Part shown: positions 1-7,380 of the stretch, one piece after another
Layout of the letters: each line of letters starts with the position of its first letter
Numbering within the stretch: position 1 is the stretch's first letter
Origin: Paracraurococcus ruber
GTDB lineage: Bacteria > Pseudomonadota > Alphaproteobacteria > Acetobacterales > Acetobacteraceae
Assembly: GCF_004353985.1 (NCBI RefSeq)
Contig: NZ_SMOA01000051.1
Coordinates: 1-33,948 of the forward strand
Direction of reading: 5' to 3'
Length of the DNA stretch: 33,948 bases
Made by a program: the position numbers and the translations under genes
Notes under the pieces: generated by a model
What the model was told of the DNA's origin: nothing
Database searches by the model: none
What the model saw: the letters and a program-made list of their open reading frames with translations, nothing else

Positions 1-1383
1 CGGCGCGGCGACCCGGCGGCGGCGGCGGTGGCGGACCGCCTTCGCATGGACAGCGCGGCCGACCTGGCGGTGGCGGACGGCCTGACCCGGGCGCGGGAAG
101 CCGCGCGGCTCGGCCTCGCGGCGCTCGACGGCATGGCGGGCACCCTGGCCGAGCTGCGCGCCGCGGTCATCCAGGCGCAGCCCGCCGCCGCCCGGCCGGA
201 ATTCGCGCTGCAGCGGGCGGCGCTGCTGGTGGCCCGCCTGGATGCGCTGGCGCGCGATGCCGGCTTCGACGGCGTCAACCTGCTCGCCGGGCAGAGCAGG
301 CCGGGCCAGCAGACCCAGGCCGTGGTGCTGCAGGGCCGGGATGGCGGCACGCTGATCGTCGGCGGCGCCGGGATCGCGGCGCTGAACGCCAGCGCCGCTG
401 GGCTGGGGCTGGACGCCTTCGATGCCGCCGGCCAGGGCGTCACGCTCGATTTCGGGACGCCGCCCGCCGGCTATTTCGCCGGCACCACGCGCCGCATCAC
501 CCTCCGGTCCGACAATGCCGGCAGTGGGGTCGCCGGCAATCCCGGCCGGGAATGGCGGTTCGATCTTCGCCCCGGCGCCGGCGGCGCGCCGCAGGACGAG
601 GTCACGGCCGAGGCCGACGGCAACCCGACCGAGGTGGTGACCATCGTCGCGGTCGGGCTGCCCGCCGATGCGACGGCCGCCGACGCGCTGCGGGCGCTGG
701 CCGCCGCCCTGGCCGCCAGCGGCTTCACGACGCGGCTGGACGCGGAGGGCGGCCGGCTCCGCATCGCCGGCAACAACCTCACCCAGGCTGGCGGGGTGGA
801 CCTCTCCGGCCTCGATCCCTGGACCGCCGGCTACGACTACCTGGGCAGCGCCCAGGCCAGCGGTGCCGCCGCGGCCGGCGCCACCACCCTGCCGCTCACC
901 TTCCTGCCGGCGGATTTGGCCGGCAGCCCGGTCGGCAGCGAGATCTCCGGCGCCGCCTTCGCCCGCAACACCCAGATCACCGGGGTGAACGCCCAGGCCG
1001 GCACCGTCACCATCGACAGGCCCCTGACTGCGGCCCTGGCGGCCGGGACGGTGGTGGGCGTGGAGAACCGCCAGATCGGCACGCCCGAGGCCAGCGGCTG
1101 GACCGGGCCCGAGGCGGCGCTGGCGGTGGTGGAGGCGGCGTCGCGCAAGCTGGGCACCATGGCCGCGACGCTGGGCGCCGCGATGAACCGGATCGAGGCG
1201 CGGCAAGCCATGCTCCGCCGCGGTGCCGATGCGCTGCTGGCCGGCGCCGGGTATCTGGCGGATGCCGACATCCCGAAGGTCCGCGCCGCCTATCTGGCGG
1301 CGCAGGTCCGGCAGCAGCTTGCCACGCAGTCGCTCGGCATCGCCAACCGGGCGCCGCAGCTTCTCCTCCGCCTCTTCGCCTGA
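1..1383 (+). CDS. Flagellin (5' end cut by window edge)
   Basis: Structural subunit of the flagellar filament, exported by the flagellar type III apparatus. The reading frame is open from base 1, so the true start and roughly the first 35 residues lie outside the window; a GTG at 28 is in frame but unlikely to be the start. The first visible part (SAADLAVADGL, then a heptad-like helix ending in AAVIQAQ) matches the end of the conserved flagellin N-terminal D0/D1 helix. The last ~95 residues (LGTMAATLGAAMNRIEARQ, then ADADIPKVRAAYLAAQV and QQLATQSLGIANRAPQ) match the C-terminal D1/D0 helix that packs against it. The middle, about residues 100-350, is variable and beta-rich. A hook-associated FlgL-like protein is the alternative, but the C-terminal helix reads as flagellin. 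The downstream cupin starts 55 bp later and has no evident flagellar role. Confidence 0.82.
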   Translation, partial: RRGDPAAAAVADRLRMDSAADLAVADGLTRAREAARLGLAALDGMAGTLAELRAAVIQAQPAAARPEFALQRAALLVARLDALARDAGFDGVNLLAGQSRPGQQTQAVVLQGRDGGTLIVGGAGIAALNASAAGLGLDAFDAAGQGVTLDFGTPPAGYFAGTTRRITLRSDNAGSGVAGNPGREWRFDLRPGAGGAPQDEVTAEADGNPTEVVTIVAVGLPADATAADALRALAAALAASGFTTRLDAEGGRLRIAGNNLTQAGGVDLSGLDPWTAGYDYLGSAQASGAAAAGATTLPLTFLPADLAGSPVGSEISGAAFARNTQITGVNAQAGTVTIDRPLTAALAAGTVVGVENRQIGTPEASGWTGPEAALAVVEAASRKLGTMAATLGAAMNRIEARQAMLRRGADALLAGAGYLADADIPKVRAAYLAAQVRQQLATQSLGIANRAPQLLLRLFA

Positions 1384-1438
1384 ACCGCAACCCCGGCCGC
1401 GCACCGGGCGTTGGCCGGGGGACAGGGCGGAGGCAGGC

Positions 1439-2032
1439 ATGGCAGATCCGATGAGGCTGGCGGCGGAGAGCGTGGCGGCGACGCCCTTCGAGATCCCTGG
1501 CGCGCGCGGCGAATTCCGCATCCAGATCCTGAACGAGGCGACGGACCGCGGCGTCGTCACCAGCATCGTCCACATCCCGGCCGGCGGCGTCATCCCCGCG
1601 CATTTCCATGCGGCGGGGCAGGAGATGCATTACGTGCTGGAAGGCGACCTGATCGAGCGCGGCGAGCGGCTTGGCCCCGGCAGCTTCCTGACGCATGCCG
1701 CAGGGGTGGTGCATGGCCCGCATGGCAGCGAGGGCGGCGCGAAGGTGCTGACGGTGCAGTCCTGGCAGTCCCGCGACGGCAAATTCGACTTCCACCCCGC
1801 CGAGGGCGACGCGGCGGGCGGCACCCAGGCGCAGGCCGGCCAGGGGCAGGATGTCCAGGCGCGGGACACCCGGACGCAGGATGCGCAGGACCTGCAGGCG
1901 CGCGCCCCGCGCGGCGATGCCGGCGAGACCGGCGCCGCCATCGCCAGCGAGGGCCAGCCCGGCACGGATGAGGGCGCCCGACCGGAGGGACGCGAAGCCA
2001 CCGAGCAATCGCTTGGCCGCGGCTATGGCTGA
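1439..2032 (+). CDS. Cupin-domain protein with low-complexity C-terminal tail
   Basis: Small beta-barrel (cupin) protein of 197 aa, enzyme or sensor role unknown. The ATG at 1439 is preceded by a GGCGGAGG-type ribosome site. Residues ~20-115 form a single cupin: motif 1 is seen as PAHFHAAGQEMHYVLEG (two His and a Glu in the usual metal-binding spacing) and motif 2 as the PGSFLTHAAGVVHGPH segment (His). These suggest a bound divalent metal. After the barrel, residues ~118-197 are a polar tail rich in Gln, Ala, Gly and Asp with repeated QAR/QDAQ-like units, unlike a normal cupin end. The family covers dioxygenases, isomerases and small-molecule sensors, and the sequence does not decide among them. 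The tail is either a disordered extension or the product of a small repeat expansion; a frameshift after ~1815 is also possible. Confidence 0.8.
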   Translation: MADPMRLAAESVAATPFEIPGARGEFRIQILNEATDRGVVTSIVHIPAGGVIPAHFHAAGQEMHYVLEGDLIERGERLGPGSFLTHAAGVVHGPHGSEGGAKVLTVQSWQSRDGKFDFHPAEGDAAGGTQAQAGQGQDVQARDTRTQDAQDLQARAPRGDAGETGAAIASEGQPGTDEGARPEGREATEQSLGRGYG

Positions 2033-2120
2033 GCGGCACGGAGGGCGGCCGCGCGGCTCCCGGCCGGCCGGCGGCCGACCGGCGATGGCCGCCAGCGGCC
2101 CGCGACGACGGCCCGCGCCT

Positions 2121-2135
2121 TCGGGCTTCGCCCGA
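2121..2135. terminator. Small hairpin between convergent genes
   Basis: Arms TCGGGC and GCCCGA pair perfectly around a TTC loop. It lies in the 177-bp gap between the cupin gene (plus) and the small helical protein gene (minus), both of which run toward it. There is no U-tract, as is common in very GC-rich genomes. The rest of the gap holds only GC-rich sequence. Confidence 0.35.
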
Positions 2136-2209
2136 CACTGGCTTGCGCGGCGCCGCCGGCCATCGGTGCCGACCCGGTGACTTACCCTCAGGGCCCGCGG
2201 CGACCCGCC

Positions 2210-2584
2210 TCAGCCCTCCAGCCTCGCCCCCGCCCGGCGCAGCACGGCGCAGAGTCGCGAGAAGGCCAGCCAGAAGGCGCCATGCCCCGGTGCATCCTCC
2301 GGGTCCGGGCCGTGCCGCGGCTCACCCCGGCGCAGCAGGCCGAGCCGCGCCTCGAACCGCCCGCGCATGTTCTCGAGGAAGGCGTCGCTCGCGCCGAGAT
2401 ACTGCTCGACCAGCTCGGCGGCGATGTCGATCTCGAGCCCCGGCCGCCCGGCCAGGGTGAAGCGCTTCAGGCTGCGGCTGTCCTGCGCCAGCGCCAGGTG
2501 CAGCCGATGCAGCTCGGCCAGGTGCCGCGCGATGCGCAGCCGGGTCTCGCGCGCTTCCTCGGCCAGGCTGTCGGTCTCGGCCAT
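2210..2584 (-). CDS. Small helical protein of unknown function
   Basis: A 124-aa protein I do not recognise. The start is the ATG at 2584, which has a GGGAGG ribosome site just upstream. The sequence is almost entirely predicted helix: residues ~5-45 are charged and leucine-rich with heptad-like spacing (EEARETRLRIARHLAELH), and ~50-85 form a second amphipathic helix ending in RFEARLGLLRR. The C-terminus (AFWLAFSRLCAVLRRAGARLEG) is a short amphipathic helix. There is no signal peptide or membrane span. It follows the GFA-type gene on the same strand after a 59-bp gap, so the two may be co-transcribed. A helical-bundle or coiled-coil partner protein is likely; nothing more can be said. Confidence 0.65.
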   Translation of the reverse strand: MAETDSLAEEARETRLRIARHLAELHRLHLALAQDSRSLKRFTLAGRPGLEIDIAAELVEQYLGASDAFLENMRGRFEARLGLLRRGEPRHGPDPEDAPGHGAFWLAFSRLCAVLRRAGARLEG

Positions 2585-2643
2585 GCTCGATGCCTCCCGC
2601 TCCGGGGGTCGGGGAGGCTGCGCGCGGCAGGGTGAAGCCTCGG

Positions 2644-3120
2644 TTAAGCCGGGCGCATCGCCGCGAGGTCCGCCAGCACCCGCGGCCAGGAGAAATCCTC
2701 CGGCTGCGTCGCATAGCGCAGCGTGTCCCCGGCCAGCGGCACCCAGGGCTGCGCGCTGCGCGCGAAGAAATGCACCTGCGGCCGCACCCAGCCCGTCTCG
2801 TCCAGCGTCCCTGCCCGCACCGCCACCAGCGTGCCGGCCGCCGCCGTGCCCGGCCGCGCCCCGCCGCAGATCCAGCACCCGCAGGCCGCGCAGACCCAGC
2901 GGGTGGAGGTGCGGCCGCTGTCGGTCCGGCGCTGCAGCGGCCGCGTCTCGCCCCGCAGCAGCCGGAAGGCCTCGGCCGGCACCAGCACGGCCAGGCCGAA
3001 GGCGCTGCCGCTGAGCCGCTGGCAGTCCCGGCAATGGCAGGCATAGGCCAGCCCCGGCGCCACGGTGATGGCGTAGCGCAGGCCGCCGCACTGGCAGCCA
3101 CCCGCCTGCGGCAGCCGCAT
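2644..3120 (-). CDS. GFA/CENP-V family zinc protein
   Basis: A 158-aa protein of the GFA (glutathione-dependent formaldehyde-activating enzyme-like, also CENP-V) family, soluble and zinc-binding. The ligand cysteines are visible in the family order: CQCGG near residue 9, CHCRDCQ near 28-34, and CAACGCW near 80. The fold is completed by the RRTDSGRTSTRWVC strand and the C-terminal VHFFARSAQPW segment typical of these proteins. Biochemical roles are poorly established; few members have a proven formaldehyde-glutathione activity. It diverges from the CoA-transferase gene across 81 bp and may share a promoter region with it. The ATG at 3120 begins MRLPQAGG, directly before the first Cys pair, as is usual. 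Confidence 0.9.
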   Translation of the reverse strand: MRLPQAGGCQCGGLRYAITVAPGLAYACHCRDCQRLSGSAFGLAVLVPAEAFRLLRGETRPLQRRTDSGRTSTRWVCAACGCWICGGARPGTAAAGTLVAVRAGTLDETGWVRPQVHFFARSAQPWVPLAGDTLRYATQPEDFSWPRVLADLAAMRPA

Positions 3121-3141
3121 CCGATCCCCCTCCCCCGCTGC

Positions 3142-3170
3142 TTGACCCCATCATCGCCGGGGGCGAGCCT
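3142..3170 (+). promoter_or_regulatory. Candidate promoter for the CoA-transferase gene
   Basis: TTGACC at 3142-3147 resembles a sigma-70 -35 box. A 17-bp spacer leads to GAGCCT, a weak -10. Strong -35 and weak -10 boxes are usual in alphaproteobacteria. It lies in the divergent gap, 32 bp before the ATG at 3202. This is a match by eye only. Confidence 0.25.
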
Positions 3171-3201
3171 GCCGCGGAACGTCCCGGAAGGAACACCCGT
3201 C

Positions 3202-4338
3202 ATGCTGCCGCTGCAAGGCATCAAGGTGCTCGAGATCGGCCAGAACCTCGCCGGTCCCTATGCCAGCGAGATCCTCGGCATGCTGGGCGCCGAGGTGGTG
3301 AAGATCGAGCGGCCCGAGGGCGACGACGCGCGCGGCTGGGGCCCGCCCTTCCATGCCGGCATCGCCTGCAGCTTCCACGCGGTGAACCGCAACAAGCGCA
3401 GCGTCGTGCTGGACCTGAAGGACAAGGCGGCGCAGGCCTGGCTGCGTTCGTTCATCACCACCCAGGACATCTTCGTCCAGAACATGCGGCCCGGGTCGCT
3501 GGACGCCTTCGGCCTGGGTGCCGAGGCGCTGCGGGCGCTGAACCCGCGGCTGATCCACTGTTCGCTGCACGCCTTCGGCGCCAAGGGCCCCATGGCCCTG
3601 AAGCCGGGCTACGAGCCGATCGTGCAGGCCTTCGCCGGCATGTTCAGCGTGAACGGCCTGGCGGAGGCGCCGCCGGCCCGCGTCGGCATGCAGGTGCTCG
3701 ACCTCGGCACCGGCGTCTGGGCGGCGCTGGGCTGCCTCGCCGCCCTGCAGCGCCGCCACCATACGGGGGAAGGCTGCACGGTGGACACCTCGCTGTTCGA
3801 GACCGGCCTTGGCTGGATGGCGCAGCATGTGGCGGGCTTCAACGAGAGCGGACGGCAGCCGCCGCGCCACCGCACGGGCAACCCGAAGCTGATCGTCTTC
3901 CAGGCCTTCGACACGGCGGATGGCGAGATCGTCGTCGCCGCCGCCAATGACCGGCTGTTTGCCAAATTCGCCGGCGTGCTGGGCCACCCCGAATGGGGCG
4001 CGGACCCGCGCTTCCGCACCAATGCCGACCGCATCGCCCACCGCGAGATCCTGCTGCCGCTGCTGGAAGGCGCGATGCGCGAGCGGACGAGCGAGGAGTG
4101 GTCGGCGGCGCTGGAGGCCGCCGGCATCCCGTGTTCCCCCATCCATGACCTGGCCGCCGTCGCCGCGCACCCGCAGACCCGGGCGCTCGGCATCATGCAG
4201 CCCATGCCGGGCTATGCCCTGGAAGGGATCGCCCTGCCGGTGTCCTTCGACGGCGAGAGGCCGCCGGTGAAAAGCGGGGCGCCTGCGCTGGGTAACGCCA
4301 ACGCGGAACTCGGGGCGCCTCTCCCGCGGCAGGCCTAG
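3202..4338 (+). CDS. Class III CoA-transferase (CaiB/BaiF family)
   Basis: Moves CoA between organic acids (formyl-CoA/oxalate, carnitine, succinyl-CoA:acid types) or, in relatives, racemises 2-methylacyl-CoA; cytosolic. The 378-aa length fits the family (about 380-410). The N-terminal LQGIKVLEIGQNLAGPYAS and GMLGAEVVKIERPEGDD segments are hallmark, as are NRNKRSVVLDLK, FVQNMRPGSLDAFGLG and NPRLIHCSLHAFG. The segment VDTSLFET (about residue 195) aligns with the region carrying the catalytic acidic residue; from sequence alone I cannot tell whether the Asp or the Glu is the nucleophile. The C-terminal GAPALGNANAELG is also typical. The start at 3202 is set by the conserved N-terminus and a GGAAGGA site. 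Its substrate is unknown. The nearby Bug-type binder and other carboxylate enzymes suggest organic-acid catabolism. Confidence 0.92.
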   Translation: MLPLQGIKVLEIGQNLAGPYASEILGMLGAEVVKIERPEGDDARGWGPPFHAGIACSFHAVNRNKRSVVLDLKDKAAQAWLRSFITTQDIFVQNMRPGSLDAFGLGAEALRALNPRLIHCSLHAFGAKGPMALKPGYEPIVQAFAGMFSVNGLAEAPPARVGMQVLDLGTGVWAALGCLAALQRRHHTGEGCTVDTSLFETGLGWMAQHVAGFNESGRQPPRHRTGNPKLIVFQAFDTADGEIVVAAANDRLFAKFAGVLGHPEWGADPRFRTNADRIAHREILLPLLEGAMRERTSEEWSAALEAAGIPCSPIHDLAAVAAHPQTRALGIMQPMPGYALEGIALPVSFDGERPPVKSGAPALGNANAELGAPLPRQA

Positions 4339-4339
4339 G

Positions 4340-4390
4340 CCAAAGGGGGCGCCGCCGCCTTTGGAAACCCAGGCCACAGGCGTGGCCTGG
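4340..4390. terminator. Two consecutive hairpins between convergent genes
   Basis: First hairpin: CCAAAGG at 4340-4346 pairs with CCTTTGG at 4358-4364. Second hairpin: CCAGGCCAC at 4369-4377 pairs perfectly with GTGGCCTGG at 4382-4390 around the loop AGGC. They fill the 65-bp gap between the CoA-transferase stop (plus) and the Bug-family stop (minus), so they probably serve both genes as a bidirectional terminator. No U-tract is present. Confidence 0.6.
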
Positions 4391-4403
4391 ACCGGCCTGA
4401 GTC

Positions 4404-5357
4404 CTATTCCGGTTCGATCCCCGCCATCCGGACGAAGCGGGACCATTTCTCGCGCTCGATCCGCACCAGCGCGGCGATGCGCTCCAGGTCCAGCGCCTCC
4501 GGCAGGAAGCCGAACTCCAGCAGGCGGGACCGCGCCGGCTCGGCCAGGATGGCGGCATTCACCAGGGCATTCAGCCGCTGCAGCGCCGCGGGCGGCGTGC
4601 CGGCCGGCGCCGCGATGCCGAGGAAGCCGGTCAGCACGAATTCCGGCCAGGTCTCGCTCAGCGCCGGCAGTTCCGGCCAGCGGTCCCAGCGCCCCTGTCG
4701 GGTGATCGCCAGCGCCCGCGCCTGCCCTTGCTTCACATACGCATCGCCCGCGGTGGTATCGACGAAGATCAGGTCCAGCCGCCCGGCAAACAGATCGGCG
4801 AAGGCGCTGCCGATGGCGCGGTAGGGCACGCCCTGGAAGGGCGCGCCGGACATCACGCCGAGCAACTCCCCCGGCACCCGGGAGGAGGCGTTGAAATGCC
4901 CGAAGAACAGCCCGCCCGGCTTCGCCCGCGCCGCCGCGACCAGCCCCGCCACATCCCGCCAGGGCGCATCCGCGCGCACCAGCAGATAGGCGCCGTTGGA
5001 GCCGAAGAAGCCGACCGTGACGAAGTCCCGCTCCGGGTCGTAGGGCAGGTCGCGCACCGTGCTGGGATTGGCGGAATGCGTGCTGGTGGTGGCCAGCAGC
5101 AGCGTGTGCCCGTCCGGCGCCGCCTGCTTCACCGCCATGGTGCCGATGACGCCATTGGCGCCCGGCCGGTTGTCCACCACCACGGCCTGCCCGGTCGCGG
5201 CCTCGACATGGCTGGCGATCAGCCGCGCCGTGATGTCGCCCGACCCGCCCGGCGCGAAGGGCACGATGATGCGCAGCGGCCGCGCCGGGACGCCCTGCGC
5301 CCGCGCCGGCCAGGGCGCCAGCGCCGCGGCGGCCAGCAGCCTGCGGCGGCCGGTCAC
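4404..5357 (-). CDS. Bug/TctC-family periplasmic solute-binding protein (first copy)
   Basis: Exported 317-aa binding protein of the Bug (TctC) family, which captures carboxylates or other small anions in the periplasm. The start MTGRRRLLAAAALA gives a twin-arginine-like signal ending near ARAQG. Family motifs follow: PLRIIVPFAPGGSGDITAR (ligand loop), VVVDNRPGANGVIG, AAPDGHTLLL, and DLPYDPERDF. TctA/TctB membrane subunits are absent nearby, as with most Bug proteins, so it is an orphan. Its start codon overlaps the stop of the upstream dioxygenase gene by four bases (ATGA at 5354-5357), a sign of translational coupling, so binder and enzyme probably share a substrate. The actual ligand cannot be read from the sequence. 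The gene ends at a paired-hairpin terminator. Confidence 0.92.
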   Translation of the reverse strand: MTGRRRLLAAAALAPWPARAQGVPARPLRIIVPFAPGGSGDITARLIASHVEAATGQAVVVDNRPGANGVIGTMAVKQAAPDGHTLLLATTSTHSANPSTVRDLPYDPERDFVTVGFFGSNGAYLLVRADAPWRDVAGLVAAARAKPGGLFFGHFNASSRVPGELLGVMSGAPFQGVPYRAIGSAFADLFAGRLDLIFVDTTAGDAYVKQGQARALAITRQGRWDRWPELPALSETWPEFVLTGFLGIAAPAGTPPAALQRLNALVNAAILAEPARSRLLEFGFLPEALDLERIAALVRIEREKWSRFVRMAGIEPE

Positions 5358-6370
5358 GCCGGCAGCGGCGCCGCCTCCGGCGCCAGCCTGGCCGGGATGC
5401 CGTCATGCTCGCCGAAATCGGGCGCGAGCGGCCGGCGCGGCTGCACGGTCAGCCACAGGCGCACCATCAGCCGGCGCTTCTCAGGCTCCGGCCAGTCCTC
5501 GAACTCGGTCCTGGCATGCGTGGTGACGTAGTTGTTGCAGAACTGCATGTCCCCGGGCTCGAGCATCATGTCGAGCCGCATGTCCTCCCGCGCGCTCAGC
5601 GTGCTCATCAGCTCCAGCGCCTCGCGCTCCGCCTCGGTCAGCGAGATGCCGCGGCGCTGGGCGCCGGTCTCGATCGGGTTGCGGATGAAGCGGCAGGACA
5701 GCACGCCATCCTGCCGGCTGAAGACGGGGATCGGCCTCGGCGTCACACCCGCAGGGTTGTCCGCCGCCTCGCGCTCCGAATAGTGGAAGCCCCTGTACAG
5801 GATCGGCAGCAGGTCCGGCCGCACCCGGAGGATCTCGTTGTGCACCGCCATGGTGCTGACGACGGAGGACAGCCCCCCCTCCTTCGCCCGCCGCTGGCAG
5901 AGCAGGCCGACCAGGTCGCAGCGGTCGGTGTGGAAATCCAGCCGCGCCTTGGTCTGGTAGCCGCGGGTATTGGCGGACCCGTAGGTGCGGCCCTGGTCGA
6001 AGACATGGCCCAGCATCTCGCCATGCGAGTTCTGCGAGACCGCGCTGCCGAGATGCGTGCCGATCGCCCAGAAGATCGCTTCCCGCTCCACCTCGCTGAA
6101 CCGGGCGGCCGGCAGGCCGCGCAGCACGAAGAAGCCGCGGCCATCCCGCGCCTCGGCCAGCCAGGCGGCGAGCCGTGGCGCCAGCAGCGGCAGCGGGACA
6201 TCGGCGCGGGTGATGGCGGTGGTCGGGATGCCGCGTGCCTGCACGCCGCGCAGCGCCCCTTCCAGCTCCGCCACCTCCGCCGCGGTCAGGGTGGCGATCC
6301 AGCCGGTATCCTGCGCGATCTCGGCGCCGCGCCAGGCGCTGGCGCCGGTGACGGGGGCAAATGTGGGCAT
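5354..6370 (-). CDS. TauD/TfdA-type Fe(II)/2-oxoglutarate dioxygenase
   Basis: Cytosolic oxygenase that couples 2-oxoglutarate decarboxylation to hydroxylation of a small substrate. The iron site is visible: His and Asp in the DFHTD motif (about residues 147 and 149) and the distal His in NYVTTHARTE (about 286). The following RRLMVRLWL supplies the 2-oxoglutarate-binding Arg. GRGFFVLRGLP near residue 78 is the usual N-terminal strand of this superfamily. The length (338 aa) is somewhat above TauD itself and fits a broader TauD-like clade. I start at 6370 (MPTFAPV), which has a GGAGAGGAAACG ribosome site, not at an upstream in-frame ATG. The gene is coupled to the Bug binder downstream by an ATGA overlap. 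The substrate is unknown; taurine is not implied. Confidence 0.9.
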   Translation of the reverse strand: MPTFAPVTGASAWRGAEIAQDTGWIATLTAAEVAELEGALRGVQARGIPTTAITRADVPLPLLAPRLAAWLAEARDGRGFFVLRGLPAARFSEVEREAIFWAIGTHLGSAVSQNSHGEMLGHVFDQGRTYGSANTRGYQTKARLDFHTDRCDLVGLLCQRRAKEGGLSSVVSTMAVHNEILRVRPDLLPILYRGFHYSEREAADNPAGVTPRPIPVFSRQDGVLSCRFIRNPIETGAQRRGISLTEAEREALELMSTLSAREDMRLDMMLEPGDMQFCNNYVTTHARTEFEDWPEPEKRRLMVRLWLTVQPRRPLAPDFGEHDGIPARLAPEAAPLPA

Positions 6371-6421
6371 GGCGTTTCCTCTCCGCTCCAGGCTCCGCCC
6401 TTTCCCGGGCCGGCGCAACAC

Positions 6422-6442
6422 CCCCCCTTACCGCAAGGGGGG
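6422..6442. repeat. Perfect hairpin in divergent intergenic region
   Basis: CCCCCCTT at 6422-6429 pairs exactly with AAGGGGGG at 6435-6442 around the loop ACCGC. It sits between two genes that read away from it, so it cannot be an ordinary 3' terminator. It may be a repetitive extragenic palindrome, an operator or a leader structure. Only one copy is seen in this window. Confidence 0.55.
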
Positions 6443-6581
6443 AAGGCTGGTTCAATGGCGGGCCAGGGCGGATCGCGGCGGCTTGCCCGGACGCGCAGCC
6501 GATCCTGCAAAGACCACCGAGGAGCGAGGCCCCTCCGCGCCGGCGGGCGCTTCGGTCCGAGACGTCCAGAAGGGTTCCGTG

Positions 6582-7376
6582 ATGACCGCCCATGCCGCGC
6601 TGCGGATCGCGCCCATCCGTGCCTCGGTGACGGAGGCCGAGTGGCAGGCCCGCCTCGACCTCGCCGCCTGCTACCGCCTCTGCGAGCAGTACGGCATGTC
6701 GGACATGATCTACACCCACATCACCGCGCGGGTGCCGGACAGCCCCGAGGGAGAGGGATCGCATTTCCTCATCAACCCGAACGGGATGCTGTTCGGCGAG
6801 ATCACCGCCTCGTCGCTGCTGAAGGTGAGCGTCGAGGGCGAGATCCTCTACAAGCCCGACCTGCCCTATGGCCTGCACCCGGCGGGCTTCACCATCCACA
6901 GCAGCATCTACCGCGCCCGCCCGGATGCGATGGCGGCGATGCACACCCACACCGTCGCGGGCATGGCCGTCTCCGCCCTCAAATGCGGGCTGCTGCCGAT
7001 CACCCAGACGGCCACGCGCTTCTATGGCCGCATCGCCTACCACGACTTCCGCGGGCCGGAGCGCGACCCGTCGGAGCGCGAGGCGCTGGCCCGCAGCATC
7101 GGCGCGCGGAATGCCTGCATCCTCCGCAACCATGGCCTGCTGACCCTGGGGGAGAGCGTGCCGGAGGCCTTCATCGCGATGTGGGGGCTGGAGCGCGCCT
7201 GCCAGGCGCAGCTGCAGGCCATGGCCTGCAACACCGAATTGGAGATCCCGTCGGACGAGGTCGTGCGGAAATCCTGTGCGATGTACGACCCGCCGAACAG
7301 CCGCCGCTACGGCCTGCTGGAATGGCCCGGCCTGCTGCGCAAGCTGGATGCCGCGGACCCATCCTGGCGGGAGTGA
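6582..7376 (+). CDS. Class II aldolase/adducin-family protein
   Basis: A 264-aa zinc-dependent aldolase-fold enzyme (family of L-fuculose- and L-ribulose-phosphate aldolases/epimerases and decarboxylating relatives), cytosolic. DMIYTHITARVP near residue 45, FLINPNGMLFGEITASSL near 65-85, and the metal-binding AAMHTHTVAGMAVS (two His, about 125) followed by the late His in ACILRNHGLLTLG (about 185) are all present. These longer bacterial members often act on non-phosphorylated substrates, and their reactions are mostly unassigned. The ATG at 6582 is chosen because the conserved domain begins soon after it. The gene is followed after 4 bp by a Bug-family binder on the same strand, so binder and enzyme are probably one operon handling the same compound. 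An aldolase or decarboxylase role is inferred from the family only. Confidence 0.9.
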   Translation: MTAHAALRIAPIRASVTEAEWQARLDLAACYRLCEQYGMSDMIYTHITARVPDSPEGEGSHFLINPNGMLFGEITASSLLKVSVEGEILYKPDLPYGLHPAGFTIHSSIYRARPDAMAAMHTHTVAGMAVSALKCGLLPITQTATRFYGRIAYHDFRGPERDPSEREALARSIGARNACILRNHGLLTLGESVPEAFIAMWGLERACQAQLQAMACNTELEIPSDEVVRKSCAMYDPPNSRRYGLLEWPGLLRKLDAADPSWRE

Positions 7377-7380
7377 GGCG

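Noticed and set aside
3151-5406. Long minus-strand frame opposite the CoA-transferase gene
   Set aside because: Low-complexity Arg/Gly composition and overlap with two well-supported genes mark it as a GC-driven shadow.
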